In this document: piece after piece, positions 25,211-33,714 of the stretch
Position numbering within the stretch: the stretch's first letter is position 1
Layout: every line of letters starts with the position of its first letter
Assembly (NCBI GenBank): GCA_017302355.1
Contig: JAFLDQ010000005.1
Coordinates: 1-48,384 of the forward strand
From: Dechloromonas sp.
GTDB lineage: Bacteria; Pseudomonadota; Gammaproteobacteria; Burkholderiales; Rhodocyclaceae
DNA: 48,384 bases
Reading direction: 5' to 3'
Notes under the pieces: model-generated
Told to the model about the DNA's origin: nothing
The model's input: only the letters and a program-made list of their open reading frames with translations
Database searches by the model: none
Program-made: the position numbers and the translations under genes

Positions 25211-25452
25211 GATTTTGTGCTGTAGCTGGCGCACATCCGAAGTGTTGAGGCGTGCCGCAATTGGTGCATCCATCCGCACCAGATAACTTTGCCGTCGCTC
25301 TCCAGCTCTGGTTCCGCTCTCCGGCAATCGCTGCATTTAATCGTTTCACGTGAAACGCAAGTCATTGATTTTGAAGGGTTAAAAGTGATCTGGGCCGTAG
25401 AGCCGTCCTCATCGTGGTTTTTCGGGGTTGTTGGATGGTGTTCAGTCTTCAT
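25207..25452 (-). CDS. Small zinc-ribbon-like protein, first gene of the parB module
   Basis: 81 aa. It has a strong AAGGAGA site before the ATG. A Cys pair KCSDC and a later WCGWMHQ with further Cys and His suggest a small metal-binding domain, possibly DNA binding. Residues VSRET are encoded by the parS-like palindrome at 25342-25357. No family recognised. Confidence 0.6.
   Translation of the reverse strand: MKTEHHPTTPKNHDEDGSTAQITFNPSKSMTCVSRETIKCSDCRRAEPELESDGKVIWCGWMHQLRHASTLRMCASYSTKS
25342..25357. promoter_or_regulatory. parS-like site
   Basis: CGTTTCACGTGAAACG. The central 14 bases equal the canonical bacterial parS core (consensus TGTTTCACGTGAAACA), with only the outermost pair different. 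It lies inside the first gene of the parB module. Confidence 0.75.
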
Positions 25453-26231
25453 GATGTTTCTCCTTGGTTAAGTGATCCGTTCCGTTTTCGCCTGCCCTCA
25501 CGAAGTGGGCCGCAGCTACCCCGATTTATCGGGCGTCGTAACTCAGGGGAAGCGAAGAACCATGACAGACGCGCGCCTTTTGCGGCTGGCGTGGTTTTTT
25601 GCCCTCCCTCTAACTTGCGAAGGCATTGGGGCAGGCGAAAACGGAACGGATCACTGCAAGGGCATGGAAGGCTGGATACGGTTTTCCAACAATCCCGAAA
25701 AACGAGTGGGGGCGGCTTTATGGCCCACACTCGTCTAACTGAGGTTTTGGCGCTTTCATCCTGCTGTTCGCTCGTAGCGCAGCGCAGGGCTTTCACCGAC
25801 CGCGCGTAGCGCGACTATCCGGCGCTTTGCGTAGCAATGCGCTTCGCCTTTGTGCCGGCACGAAGTGCGGGCATGCTGTTCTTAGGCCGTGATTCCCGCA
25901 GGGAATCATCCGCAGGGCGAAGCCCGAAGGACAAGCCCGCGTGCCTCTTGCGGGCGAAGCTCCAAGGCCGTCACTCGAAATTGTTGGCCCCCAGGCTTTT
26001 GCCGGAGGCCAGAGGCCCCAGGCCGAAGGCCGAAGGCGGAGCGTAGCGACCAATGGGTGAACATGTTTTCCCAAGGTTGTAAATGCCTTTGACTTGGCTT
26101 TTCCAGCCGTAGGCAAGCGTAGCGCGCAGGCGAAAGCGGGCAGAAGGGCGAAGTCCCCGAAGGGGATAGACAGGCTTTGCCTGGCTACCCTGGCAGCACG
26201 CGGTCCCGCAGGGATTCGCTAGAATTGAACT
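25453..26231. other. Hairpin-rich non-coding region (candidate origin/packaging region)
   Basis: 779 bp without a convincing gene. Besides the 27-bp inverted repeat it holds many short hairpins. Several have a GAA loop: GCAC-GAA-GTGC (25858-25868), GGGC-GAA-GCCC (25915-25925), GGCC-GAA-GGCC (26021-26031) and TCCCC-GAA-GGGGA (26154-26166). Others are GATTCCC-GCA-GGGAATC (25891-25907), an ACGAGTG stem (25702-25734) and CAGGC-TTT-GCCTG (26171-26183). CGTAGCG occurs at 25773, 25805, 26042 and 26118. Such folding is expected of the intergenic region of ssDNA phages (minus-strand origin, packaging signal). Confidence 0.6.
25471..25655. repeat. 27-bp perfect inverted repeat
   Basis: The arm at 25471-25497 (beginning AGTGATCCGTTCCG) is the exact reverse complement of 25629-25655. 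They enclose 131 bp that contain a smaller CCGA-TTTA-TCGG hairpin and no gene. Confidence 0.9.
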
Positions 26232-27125
26232 ATGCAAATTGATCTACCAGAACCAACTGACACGCTGTCCACCTTTCTTGATGCGTACTACTCAACTGCG
26301 GCGCGAGATCAGAAAGGTAAAGTCCGCCTCAAGTGGACAATCGCCTACTGGAAAACCAAATACGGCAACATACCTGTTGCTAACATCACCCGCCGTTCGC
26401 TCAGCCAGCACATAGAAACTCGTCGTATCGCCGGCAAAAGCAACAGCACCATCAATCGGGAAATCAGCATCCTTTCCGCCTCGATCAATTACGCAATCAA
26501 GCGTTGGTCCTGGAACATCGCAAACCCTGCATCCGGCCTCTACCTCAAAATCCCGGAAGGTCGATTACGCTGGCTCACTCACGCCGAAGCCAAGATCCTT
26601 CTCCACCATGCTGGCCAAAGCAAAGCGCCGCACCTGGTCGACTTCATCCACATCGCACTCAACACCGGCATGCGGCGAACCGAGATTCTCAAGCTCGAAC
26701 TTCGGAACATCGATCAACAAAACAAAAAAATTCACCTCGATGGCACCCAAACCAAAAGCGGAAAGAGGCGCGTCATCCCGATTAACGTTCATGCCCTCAA
26801 AGCAATCCAGTCGAGGATTTCCTTCAATCAGAACAACGGGATAATGGGAACCAGGCTATTCCTGCAAAAGAACGGCAAGCCTGTTGTTCAAATCAGTACC
26901 GCATTCAATAACGCGGTCATTCAGGCAGGCATTGAAGATTTCCGGATTCACGATCTCCGGCATACCTTTGCCAGTTGGCTGGTTCAATCGGGAGTTACCC
27001 TGCCGGAAGTGAGGGATTTACTTGGCCACGCCACAATCAAACAGACTGAGCGCTATGCGCATCTGGCGCCGGGCCTGCTACACAAAGCTGTAGCGGTGCT
27101 GGACACGCTTGACTACTGTACTTAG
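26232..27125 (+). CDS. Tyrosine recombinase / phage integrase
   Basis: 297 aa. An N-terminal core-binding (SAM-like) domain is followed by a catalytic domain with the full set of residues: Arg148 (GMRRTEIL), Lys175 (TKSGKRR), His240 and Arg243 (HDLRHTF), His266 (LLGHATIKQT) and Tyr275 (ERYAHL). It would excise and integrate the prophage. The gene is AT-richer than the host and its stop codon lies inside attR, so the gene end is reconstructed unchanged on either side of recombination. Tail residues DTLDYCT end in the att core. Confidence 0.92.
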   Translation: MQIDLPEPTDTLSTFLDAYYSTAARDQKGKVRLKWTIAYWKTKYGNIPVANITRRSLSQHIETRRIAGKSNSTINREISILSASINYAIKRWSWNIANPASGLYLKIPEGRLRWLTHAEAKILLHHAGQSKAPHLVDFIHIALNTGMRRTEILKLELRNIDQQNKKIHLDGTQTKSGKRRVIPINVHALKAIQSRISFNQNNGIMGTRLFLQKNGKPVVQISTAFNNAVIQAGIEDFRIHDLRHTFASWLVQSGVTLPEVRDLLGHATIKQTERYAHLAPGLLHKAVAVLDTLDYCT

Positions 27126-27136
27126 CAAATCAAGCT
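27117..27136 (+). other. attR: right prophage attachment site
   Basis: TGTACTTAGCAAATCAAGCT. 18 of 20 identical to attL. Contains the integrase TAG stop. The two mismatching bases (13-14) place the crossover within the first 12 bases. Confidence 0.88.
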
Positions 27137-27181
27137 AATCCCGGTTCTAGACCACGGGCTTTGGCACATTTCCAACACAGG

Positions 27182-27207
27182 AAACCCGGGGCCGCAGCCC
27201 CGGTTTT
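27182..27207 (-). terminator. Terminator of the leuB-asd transcript
   Basis: CCGGGGC (27186-27192) pairs with GCCCCGG (27197-27203) around CGCA, flanked by AAA and TTTT, so it can work on both strands. Lies 21 bp past the asd stop. Confidence 0.8.
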
Positions 27208-27227
27208 CCTGTCCGGCATTTGGCCGA

Positions 27228-28361
27228 TCAGGCGTCGAGCAGGATGCGCAGCATGCGGCGCAGCGGCTCGGCGGCGCCCCACAGCAGCTGGTCGCCGCAG
27301 GTGAAGGCGGCGAGGTATTCCGGGCCCATCGCCATCTTGTGCAGGCGGCCGACCGGCACGGTCAGCGTGCCGGTCACGGCGGCCGGGGTCAGCTCGCGCT
27401 CGGAGATCTCGCGGTCGTTCGGCACGACCTTGGCCCACGGGTTGGCCCTGGCCAGCATGTCGGAGATTTCATCCAGCGGCGCGTCCTTCTTCAGCTTGAT
27501 GGTCAGCGCCTGCGAGTGGCAGCGCATGGCGCCGATGCGCACGCACAGGCCGTCGATCGGAATCGAACCCGGGCTGCGGAAGGCCGGACGACCGAGGATC
27601 TTGTTGCATTCGGCGCCGCCCTTCCACTCTTCCTTGGACTGGCCGCCCTCGACCGGGACGTCGATCCACGGGATCAGCGAACCGGCGAGCGGCGTGTTGC
27701 GGAAATTCTTCTTCGGCAAGGCATCCGAACGGATCGCCTCGGCGACCCTGCGGTCGATGTCGAGGATCGCCGATGCCGGGTCCGCCAGCAGGTCGGCCAC
27801 CGACGAATGGATGACGCCCATCTGCGCGATCAGTTCGCGCATGTTCTGCGCGCCGGCGCCGGAAGCGGCCTGATAGGTCATCGAGGTCGCCCATTCGATC
27901 AGGTCGTTCTGGAACAGGCCGCCGAGACCCATCAGCATCAGCGACACCGTGCAGTTGCCGCCGATCCAGTTCCTGCCGCCCCTGGCCAGCGCATCCTGGA
28001 TGACGTTCATGTTGACCGGGTCGAGAACGATCACCGCGTCGTCCGTCATGCGCAACGCCGAGGCGGCGTCGATCCAGTGGCCGTTCCAGCCGCTGGCGCG
28101 CAGCCTGGGGAAGACTTCCTTGGTGTAGTCGCCGCCCTGGCAGGTGATGACGATTTCGCACTGTTTCAGCGTGTCGACCGCGAGCGCGTCCTGCAGCGGC
28201 AGCGCGGCTTCCTTGCCGCCGAACGACGGCGCCTTGCCGCCGGCGGCGGACGTCGAGAAATACACCGGCTCGATATGGGCGAAATCGCCCTCCTCGACCA
28301 TGCGCTGCATCAGCACGGAACCGACCATGCCGCGCCAACCGACCAGACCAACCTTCTTCAT
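27228..28361 (-). CDS. asd: Aspartate-semialdehyde dehydrogenase
   Basis: 377 aa. NADPH-dependent reduction of aspartyl phosphate on the path to Lys, Thr, Met and cell-wall diaminopimelate. N-terminal [13 protein letters not shown] nucleotide-binding loop and catalytic Cys in [10 protein letters not shown]; the later [11 protein letters not shown] motif is typical of the proteobacterial form. GGAGAGCAAGTC before the ATG is a good ribosome site. In relatives fimV follows directly; here the prophage lies between. Confidence 0.96.
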   Translation of the reverse strand: MKKVGLVGWRGMVGSVLMQRMVEEGDFAHIEPVYFSTSAAGGKAPSFGGKEAALPLQDALAVDTLKQCEIVITCQGGDYTKEVFPRLRASGWNGHWIDAASALRMTDDAVIVLDPVNMNVIQDALARGGRNWIGGNCTVSLMLMGLGGLFQNDLIEWATSMTYQAASGAGAQNMRELIAQMGVIHSSVADLLADPASAILDIDRRVAEAIRSDALPKKNFRNTPLAGSLIPWIDVPVEGGQSKEEWKGGAECNKILGRPAFRSPGSIPIDGLCVRIGAMRCHSQALTIKLKKDAPLDEISDMLARANPWAKVVPNDREISERELTPAAVTGTLTVPVGRLHKMAMGPEYLAAFTCGDQLLWGAAEPLRRMLRILLDA

Positions 28362-28413
28362 GACTTGCTCTCCGAATGGAACCTGTATCTAACGCATGAA
28401 CCGGCGGTCCGGT

Positions 28414-29469
28414 TTACGCCAGCGCCGCCAGCACGGCGTCGCCCATTTCCCTGGTACCCACCCTGTTGGTGCCGCGCTCGTAGATGTCGCCGGTGCGATA
28501 ACCCTGGGCCAGAACCCCTTTGACCGCATTTTCGACGCGCAGTGCCTGCTCTTCAAGGCCGAAGGTGTAGCGCAGCATCATCGCCGCCGACAGGATGGTC
28601 GCCAGCGGATTGGCGACGCCCTGGCCGGCGATGTCCGGCGCGGAGCCGTGCGACGGCTCGTACAGGCCCTTGCTGTTCTCGTCGAGCGAAGCGGACGGCA
28701 GCATGCCGATCGAGCCGGTCAGCATCGAGGCTTCGTCCGAGAGAATGTCGCCGAACATGTTGCCGGTGACGATCACGTCGAACTGCTTGGGCGCCTTGAC
28801 CAGCTGCATCGCGGCGTTGTCGACCAGCATGTGGCTGAGCTCGACCCCCGGGTAGTCGTGGGCGATCTCGATCATCACGTCGCGCCACAGCTGCGTGCAT
28901 TCGAGGACGTTCATCTTGTCGACCGAGCACAGCTTCCTGTTGCGCTTCTGCGCTGCCTCGAAGGCGACGTGGCCGATGCGGCGGATTTCCGATTCGCTGT
29001 AGACCATGGTGTTGAAGCCGATACGCTCGCCGTTCTCCTCGCGCATGCCGCGCGGCTGGCCGAAGTAGATGTCGCCGGTCAGCTCGCGGACGATCAGGAT
29101 GTCGAGTCCGGCGACGACTTCCGGCTTGAGGGTGGAAGCGTTGGCCAGTTCCGGATAGAGGATGGCCGGACGCAGGTTGGCGAACAGGCCGAGATCCTTG
29201 CGGATGCCGAGCAGGCCGCGCTCCGGGCGCTGCTCGCGCGGCAGGCTGTCCCACTGCGGGCCGCCGACGGCGCCGAGCAGCACGGCATCGGCGGCGCGCG
29301 CCAGCCTTTGCGTGGCTTCGGGATAGGGGTTGCCGGTCGCGTCGACCGCAGCACCGCCGAGCAGCGCCGTTTCCATCTCGAACCCGAGATCGAGGGCATT
29401 GAGCACGCGCACCGCTTCGGCGGTGATTTCGGGACCGATGCCGTCACCCGGCAGAACACAGATTTTCAT
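28414..29469 (-). CDS. leuB: 3-isopropylmalate dehydrogenase
   Basis: 351 aa. NAD-dependent oxidative decarboxylation, third step of leucine synthesis. [10 protein letters not shown] at the start, substrate-binding [10 protein letters not shown] and [14 protein letters not shown], and the C-terminal [14 protein letters not shown] are intact. GAGGAAAAGCG precedes the ATG. The gene looks fully functional, although leuD and leuC just upstream are remnants. Confidence 0.96.
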   Translation of the reverse strand: MKICVLPGDGIGPEITAEAVRVLNALDLGFEMETALLGGAAVDATGNPYPEATQRLARAADAVLLGAVGGPQWDSLPREQRPERGLLGIRKDLGLFANLRPAILYPELANASTLKPEVVAGLDILIVRELTGDIYFGQPRGMREENGERIGFNTMVYSESEIRRIGHVAFEAAQKRNRKLCSVDKMNVLECTQLWRDVMIEIAHDYPGVELSHMLVDNAAMQLVKAPKQFDVIVTGNMFGDILSDEASMLTGSIGMLPSASLDENSKGLYEPSHGSAPDIAGQGVANPLATILSAAMMLRYTFGLEEQALRVENAVKGVLAQGYRTGDIYERGTNRVGTREMGDAVLAALA

Positions 29470-29481
29470 CGCTTTTCCTCG

Positions 29482-29802
29482 TTATGCAAACAGCCTTGGT
29501 TGGTCGATACGGCGCTCTTTTTCAAATTCACGAACCTGCCCGGCATGGCGCGGCCGTCCGGACGAATGACCGCCTGCTGCGGCAGGTCGACAACCCGCCT
29601 GAACGGCATCCCCACTCCGCCGGCCGGAATTGTCCTGCCCGGACTGGCCGACATCCAGGCAGCGCCATTCGTCGAAGGCATTCGGGCCAAAGCCCGAACG
29701 CTTGATCGCTTTCGGGAACCGCTTCGGAAGGATCGCTTCGGGTTCGCCGTTGTTGCGGTCGAGCCAAGCGACGAGACCTTCCAGGCGCGTGAACCCTGCC
29801 AT
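29482..29802 (-). pseudogene. leuD: leuD remnant (isopropylmalate isomerase small subunit)
   Basis: A 106-codon open frame, half the normal ca. 210. Codons 1 to about 65 match Leu[45 protein letters not shown] and GQDNS (from memory the usual form is LVAPLDRNNVDTDAIIPKQF). The conserved VDTDAI stretch has become GEPEAI. The substrate and swivel-domain core (NFGCGSSREHAPWAL) is gone. A second fragment, [18 protein letters not shown], survives in the +1 frame (about 29539-29597), and the C-terminus [13 protein letters not shown] returns in the first frame. Two deletions explain this. The ATG still overlaps the lipoprotein stop. Confidence 0.82.
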
Positions 29803-30017
29803 CAATTCCCCACCTTCAGGACAGCCTGGCCGCCCTTCTTCATGGTTTCGCCGACCGCTTCACCAGCCTTGTTGAGCGCGCTGCCGACCGCATCCCCACC
29901 CTTCTGCAGCGCTTCGCCGGTCTTCTCCGCGCCGATTGCGACATCCTTCTTGACTCCCTGAGCGGTGTTGCACCCGGCAAGCGCCACGGCGAACACGACG
30001 ATCCATGGTCTACGCAT
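29802..30017 (-). CDS. Entericidin-like small lipoprotein
   Basis: 71 aa. Signal peptide with lipobox ALAGC (Cys16), then an Ala/Gly/Lys-rich amphipathic tail with repeated AGEAVGE/GGDAVGS-like units, as in entericidin A/B-type lipoproteins. In related genomes such a gene lies between leuC and leuD, which is exactly its place here between the two remnants. Start and stop overlap both remnants, so it is intact while its neighbours decayed. Confidence 0.78.
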   Translation of the reverse strand: MRRPWIVVFAVALAGCNTAQGVKKDVAIGAEKTGEALQKGGDAVGSALNKAGEAVGETMKKGGQAVLKVGN

Positions 30018-30147
30018 GGTCGCCCCGCACCTGCAGGATGCCCCGGACGTCGACCAGATGGCGGTCGATGTGGAGGGACTCCGTGCCATCGGGTTCGCCA
30101 TGGACGACATGGTTCTCCCACAACTTGTCGTAAAGCGTCTTCGGCAT
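30010..30147 (-). pseudogene. leuC: leuC remnant (isopropylmalate isomerase large subunit)
   Basis: 45 codons of a gene that normally has about 470. [21 protein letters not shown] and HIDRHLV match the LeuC N-terminus, e.g. E. coli AKTLYEKLFDAHVV and YIDRHLVHEVT. After HLV the sequence jumps to [10 protein letters not shown] and a stop, which looks like the LeuC C-terminal end (GHFxDIR in E. coli). That implies one large in-frame internal deletion. All Fe-S cysteines are lost. A GAGGG site still precedes the ATG. Confidence 0.8.
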
Positions 30148-30178
30148 GAACCCTCGGGAAAGGCCGTAAAGTATTGAA

Positions 30179-31393
30179 TTATCGCACAGGATCGACGTTT
30201 CTTGCCGCGCTGGCGGAGTCGGCCGCGCCCCGCTGGAAATCCCCCAGCGCGCGCGCATCCCCGCGCACCCAGCGCCAGACCAGCGCCCACCCGAGCGCGG
30301 CGAAGAGCGAGGCCAGCGTGAACGTCCAGCCGGCGCCGATGGCATCCCAGGTCCAGCCGCTGATCAACGCGCCGAGCAGCCCGCCGGCGCCGAATGAGAT
30401 GCTGGAATAGAGTGCCTGCCCCCGCCCCTGTGCCCGACCGGGAAACCACAGGTTGATCGCGGCGATCGACGACGCGTGGTAGGCGCCGAAGGTCAGGCCA
30501 TGCATCAGCTGCGCCATGACCACGACGGCCGGTGACTCGACGCCCCAGCCGATCAGCAGGAAGCGCAATACGGCCGCAGCGAAGCTGGCGAGCAGCAGGG
30601 CGCGCAGCGAATAGCGCCGGGCCAGCCGGGTCATCAGGATGAAGACGACGATCTCGGCGAGCACGCCGAGCGACCACAGCGCGCCGACCTCGGCCTTGCT
30701 GTACGCGTGGTCAGCGAGATGGATCGAGTAGAAGACATAGAGCGCGCCATGCGCCGCCGACATGGTGAAACAGGCGGCGAGCAGCGCCCGCACCCGCGGC
30801 TGGCGCAGGATGTCGCCGAGCAGCGGACTGTCATGCGCTTGCGGCGCGGCGGGCGCATCGGGCACGACGGCGGCGAGCAGGACGATGCCGGCCAGAATTC
30901 CCCAGCAGACCCAGAGCATGCCGGTGAGCGGCAACACGTCGAGTATGGCGCCGGTACCCGTCACGGCAACGATGAAGCCGACCGACCCCCACAGCCGGAT
31001 GCGGCTGTAGCGCCCGCGCTCATCGCGCAGGTGGTCGAAGGTCAGCGTCTCGACGAGCGGCAGCGCGGCGCTCCAGAAGAAGGCAAGAACCGCCATCGCC
31101 GCCAGCATTCCGCCGAGCCGGTCAAGCCAGAAGAAGGCGGTGAACCCGGCCAGTCCTGCCACGGCCGCGAAGCGGATGATCGCCAGGCGCCGGCCGAAGC
31201 GGTCGGCGAGCCAGCCCCAGAGATAGGGGCCGAACAGGCGCATGAACTGCATCTGCGACATCAGCAGGCCGATGTCCCAGGCGGAAAAGCTCAGGGATTG
31301 AAGATAGAGCCCGAAATAGGGCGAAAACGCGCCGAGGAAGGCGAAGTAGAAGAAATAATAGCCCGAGAGGCGCCAGTAAGGCAGAGCGTGCAT
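30179..31393 (-). CDS. MFS transporter, 3-phenylpropionate/nucleoside-symporter-like (MFS_1_like)
   Basis: 404 aa with twelve predicted membrane segments. The N-terminal [20 protein letters not shown] and the loop-2/3 motif [15 protein letters not shown], plus [12 protein letters not shown], are typical of the HcaT-like MFS group. The substrate cannot be read. It ends 31 bp before the leuC remnant. Possibly the gene that normally precedes leuC here. Confidence 0.82.
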   Translation of the reverse strand: MHALPYWRLSGYYFFYFAFLGAFSPYFGLYLQSLSFSAWDIGLLMSQMQFMRLFGPYLWGWLADRFGRRLAIIRFAAVAGLAGFTAFFWLDRLGGMLAAMAVLAFFWSAALPLVETLTFDHLRDERGRYSRIRLWGSVGFIVAVTGTGAILDVLPLTGMLWVCWGILAGIVLLAAVVPDAPAAPQAHDSPLLGDILRQPRVRALLAACFTMSAAHGALYVFYSIHLADHAYSKAEVGALWSLGVLAEIVVFILMTRLARRYSLRALLLASFAAAVLRFLLIGWGVESPAVVVMAQLMHGLTFGAYHASSIAAINLWFPGRAQGRGQALYSSISFGAGGLLGALISGWTWDAIGAGWTFTLASLFAALGWALVWRWVRGDARALGDFQRGAADSASAARNVDPVR

Positions 31394-31433
31394 CCGGCAA
31401 TGTTACCGGATGCGCGGGTGGCCAGAAACGCGC

Positions 31434-31700
31434 TCAGGCGCTGACCGACTTCTGGCCGGCACGGAAGGCCAGCAGCAGGTGGTACAACTCGTCCTTGAGC
31501 CTGACGCGTTGCTTCTTCATGTCTTCGAGAGTGAAATCGGCGACCGGCATGTCATGCTCTTCGAGATCCTCGACCCTGCCGGTGAGGCGATTGTAGCTAT
31601 CGAACAGCCTGGCGAAATGCGCATTGCCGGTCTTCAGCGCATCGATCGCATCGTTCATTTCAGGAAATTCGTTGTGAAGGTCGTGGTGTTCGACTTGCAT
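31434..31700 (-). CDS. DUF465 (YdcH-like) small helical protein
   Basis: 88 aa. HHDLHNEFPEMNDAIDALK, FDSYNRLTGRV and MKKQRVRLKDELYHLL are characteristic of the short coiled-coil DUF465 family, of unknown role. GGGAGACC precedes the ATG at 31700; the longer upstream frame has no start support. Confidence 0.85.
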   Translation of the reverse strand: MQVEHHDLHNEFPEMNDAIDALKTGNAHFARLFDSYNRLTGRVEDLEEHDMPVADFTLEDMKKQRVRLKDELYHLLLAFRAGQKSVSA

Positions 31701-31753
31701 GTTGGTCTCCCTTTGCGGCTTTTCCGCCTTGAGCAGCGGCAAATTTTCAGATT

Positions 31754-32854
31754 TTACGCGATTTTTCCCGGAATGCGCGGCGTCGCAACGACGACATCGG
31801 CGCACTGCGCCCGGTGCCGCAGGGCGTGGTCCATCAGCACGAGCCCCAGCATCGCTTCGGCAATCGGCGTCGCACGGATGCCGACACAGGGATCGTGCCG
31901 GCCTTCGGTGACCACCTCGATGGCGTTCCCGTGACGATCGATCGAGCGCCGCGGCTGGGCGATCGACGAGGTCGGCTTGATCGCCACGCTGACGACGATG
32001 TCCTGCCCGGTCGATATGCCGCCGAGTATGCCGCCGGCGTGGTTGGTGACGAAGCCCCGCGGCGTCATTTCGTCGCCGTGCTGGCTGCCGCGCTGCGCAA
32101 CCGCGGCGAAGCCGGCGCCGATCTCGACACCCTTGACGGCATTGATGCCCATCATCGCGTAGGCGATCTCGGCATCCAGACGATCATAGACCGGCTCGCC
32201 CCAGCCCGGGGGAACACCCGACGCGACGACGGCGATCCGGGCGCCGACCGAATCGCGCGACTTGCGCAGGTCGTCCATGTAGGCCTCGAGTTGCGGCACG
32301 AGCGCCGCGTTGGGGGCGAAGAAGGCGTTGCCGTCGATGTCGTCGAGCGAAACGAAGGGAATCCCGATCGGCCCGAGCGCGCTCATCCAGCCGCGGATGG
32401 CGACGCCATGGCGCTCGCGCAGCCACTTGCGGGCAATCGCCCCGGCGGCCACGCGCACCGCCGTCTCGCGCGCCGAGGAGCGGCCGCCGCCGCGGTGGTC
32501 GCGGAAACCGTACTTCTGCGTATAGGTGTAGTCGGCGTGGCCGGGCCGGAAGGTGTCGGCGATATTGCCGTAATCCCTGCTGCGCTGGTCCTGGTTGCGG
32601 ATCAGCAAGGCAATCGGCGTCCCCGTGGTCCTGCCCGCGAAAACGCCGGAGAGGATCTCGACGGCATCCGGCTCGCGGCGCTGCGTCACATGCCGGGAGG
32701 TGCCCGGCTTGCGGCGATCCAGTTCACCCTGGATGTCGGCGGCGCACAAGTCCAGTCCGGGCGGACAGCCATCGACGACGCAGCCGATCGCCGGGCCGTG
32801 CGATTCGCCAAAGGAGGTGACAGTGAACAGGGTGCCGAATGTGTTGCCGGACAT
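31754..32854 (-). CDS. aroC: Chorismate synthase
   Basis: 366 aa. FMN-dependent conversion of EPSP to chorismate, feeding Trp, Phe, Tyr and folate. Signatures [19 protein letters not shown], the [14 protein letters not shown] region and [16 protein letters not shown] are complete. Stands alone on the minus strand between the DUF465 and CBS genes. Confidence 0.96.
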   Translation of the reverse strand: MSGNTFGTLFTVTSFGESHGPAIGCVVDGCPPGLDLCAADIQGELDRRKPGTSRHVTQRREPDAVEILSGVFAGRTTGTPIALLIRNQDQRSRDYGNIADTFRPGHADYTYTQKYGFRDHRGGGRSSARETAVRVAAGAIARKWLRERHGVAIRGWMSALGPIGIPFVSLDDIDGNAFFAPNAALVPQLEAYMDDLRKSRDSVGARIAVVASGVPPGWGEPVYDRLDAEIAYAMMGINAVKGVEIGAGFAAVAQRGSQHGDEMTPRGFVTNHAGGILGGISTGQDIVVSVAIKPTSSIAQPRRSIDRHGNAIEVVTEGRHDPCVGIRATPIAEAMLGLVLMDHALRHRAQCADVVVATPRIPGKIA

Positions 32855-33052
32855 GGGAGCGGTCGGTCTGGAACGGAGTCAAGAGTTTACCATGGCGAGG
32901 GAAAAGCCTCTTTCCGGGGTGTCGACCGCGACCGGTACGCAGGTTCGCGGCAGGCCGGAAGATCCGGCCGCGTATCCCCGCCAGGCGGCGGATGTTCGCC
33001 TGGCGGCGCAGCAGACGCCAAGGCCCGGATGGCCGTTGGCCGGAAACGCAGG

Positions 33053-33074
33053 AAAGGCGGCCGGGGCCGCCTTT
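33053..33074 (-). terminator. Terminator of the CBS-protein gene
   Basis: GC-rich hairpin AAAGGCGGCC / GGCCGCCTTT with AAA/TTT ends, 24 bp past the CBS gene stop. The remaining stretch up to aroC (32855-33050) shows no gene I can support. Confidence 0.6.
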
Positions 33075-33097
33075 CTTCACGCCAGACCGGCACGCGC

Positions 33098-33544
33098 TCA
33101 GATCTGCGGGTCGTCCGGCCAGTTCTTGATGTAGTTCTTGAGCATCTTGTTCTCGAAGTTCCGTTCTTCGAGAACCGTCTTGGCAACGTCGAGAAAGGAG
33201 ATGACGCCGATCAGCGTGTTGCCATCCATCACGGGCAGATAGCGCGAGCGCTTGGCGATCATCAGGCGGCGCAGGTCATCGACTTCCATGTCGGGAAAGA
33301 CGGTGACTGGGTCGTGGACCATGACGTCGCCGACCGTCACGCCGACCGGGTCGCAGCCATGCACCTTCAGCGCCTGCAGGACTTCCCGGAAAGTCAGCAT
33401 GCCGGCCATCTTGCCGGACTCCATGACCACCAGCGAACCGACATCGAATTCCGCCATGGCGTCGATGGCCTCGCCGAGCGACTGCTGCGGTGTTGCGGTA
33501 AACAGGCCGCCGCCCTTGAGATTGATGATCTCCCTGACCTGCAT
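33098..33544 (-). CDS. Tandem CBS-domain protein
   Basis: 148 aa, two CBS motifs: about residues 8-60 (ATPQQSLGEAIDAMAEFDVGSLVVM) and 75-130 (DPVTVFPDMEVDDLRRLMIAKRSRYLPVMD). CBS pairs bind adenosyl ligands (AMP, ATP, SAM) and act as energy sensors. This stand-alone form has no attached enzyme, so the target is unknown. The ATG at 33544 fits the family start (MQVREIINLKG). Confidence 0.85.
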   Translation of the reverse strand: MQVREIINLKGGGLFTATPQQSLGEAIDAMAEFDVGSLVVMESGKMAGMLTFREVLQALKVHGCDPVGVTVGDVMVHDPVTVFPDMEVDDLRRLMIAKRSRYLPVMDGNTLIGVISFLDVAKTVLEERNFENKMLKNYIKNWPDDPQI

Positions 33545-33714
33545 GACTTTTCTCCGGGTAGTTTGGATGCTCCAGCCTGTGATGTTAGTGCATCCGGAAA
33601 GTTTGGGGAAGGACCGGCGGCAAGGCCACACCCCTCGCCACGGAAGATCGGAGGGCTCGATGGTTCGCGGGTGAGCCAGCCGCCCCATGTCCCGAAACTT
33701 TATGGCATTGGCAC

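Larger units (their letters stand above)
16720..27136. mobile_element. Integrated inovirus-type filamentous prophage
   Basis: A 10.4-kb insert between fimV and asd, genes adjacent in related genomes. It is bounded by an imperfect 20-bp direct repeat and carries a tyrosine recombinase at its right end. Content in order: HTH repressor-like gene and operator, small ORFs, gII-type Rep, ssDNA-binding protein, tiny membrane proteins, major coat protein, TspB-like adsorption protein, gVI-like protein, Zot ATPase and a terminator. These are followed by a leftward module with ParB and DUF1640-like genes, a hairpin-rich non-coding region and the integrase. AT content is clearly higher than in the flanks. 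No gIV secretin is encoded, as in CTXphi-like phages that use a host secretin. Confidence 0.93.

Noticed and set aside
25449..25796. 115-codon minus-strand ORF across the 27-bp inverted repeat
   Set aside because: Repeated DPFRFRLP / RKRNGS-like ends come from the inverted repeat itself; no ribosome site and no protein-like core.
16720..27136. XerCD/dif-type integration of the filamentous phage
   Set aside because: The att core TGTACTTAGCAA does not resemble dif and the element has its own tyrosine recombinase next to attR.
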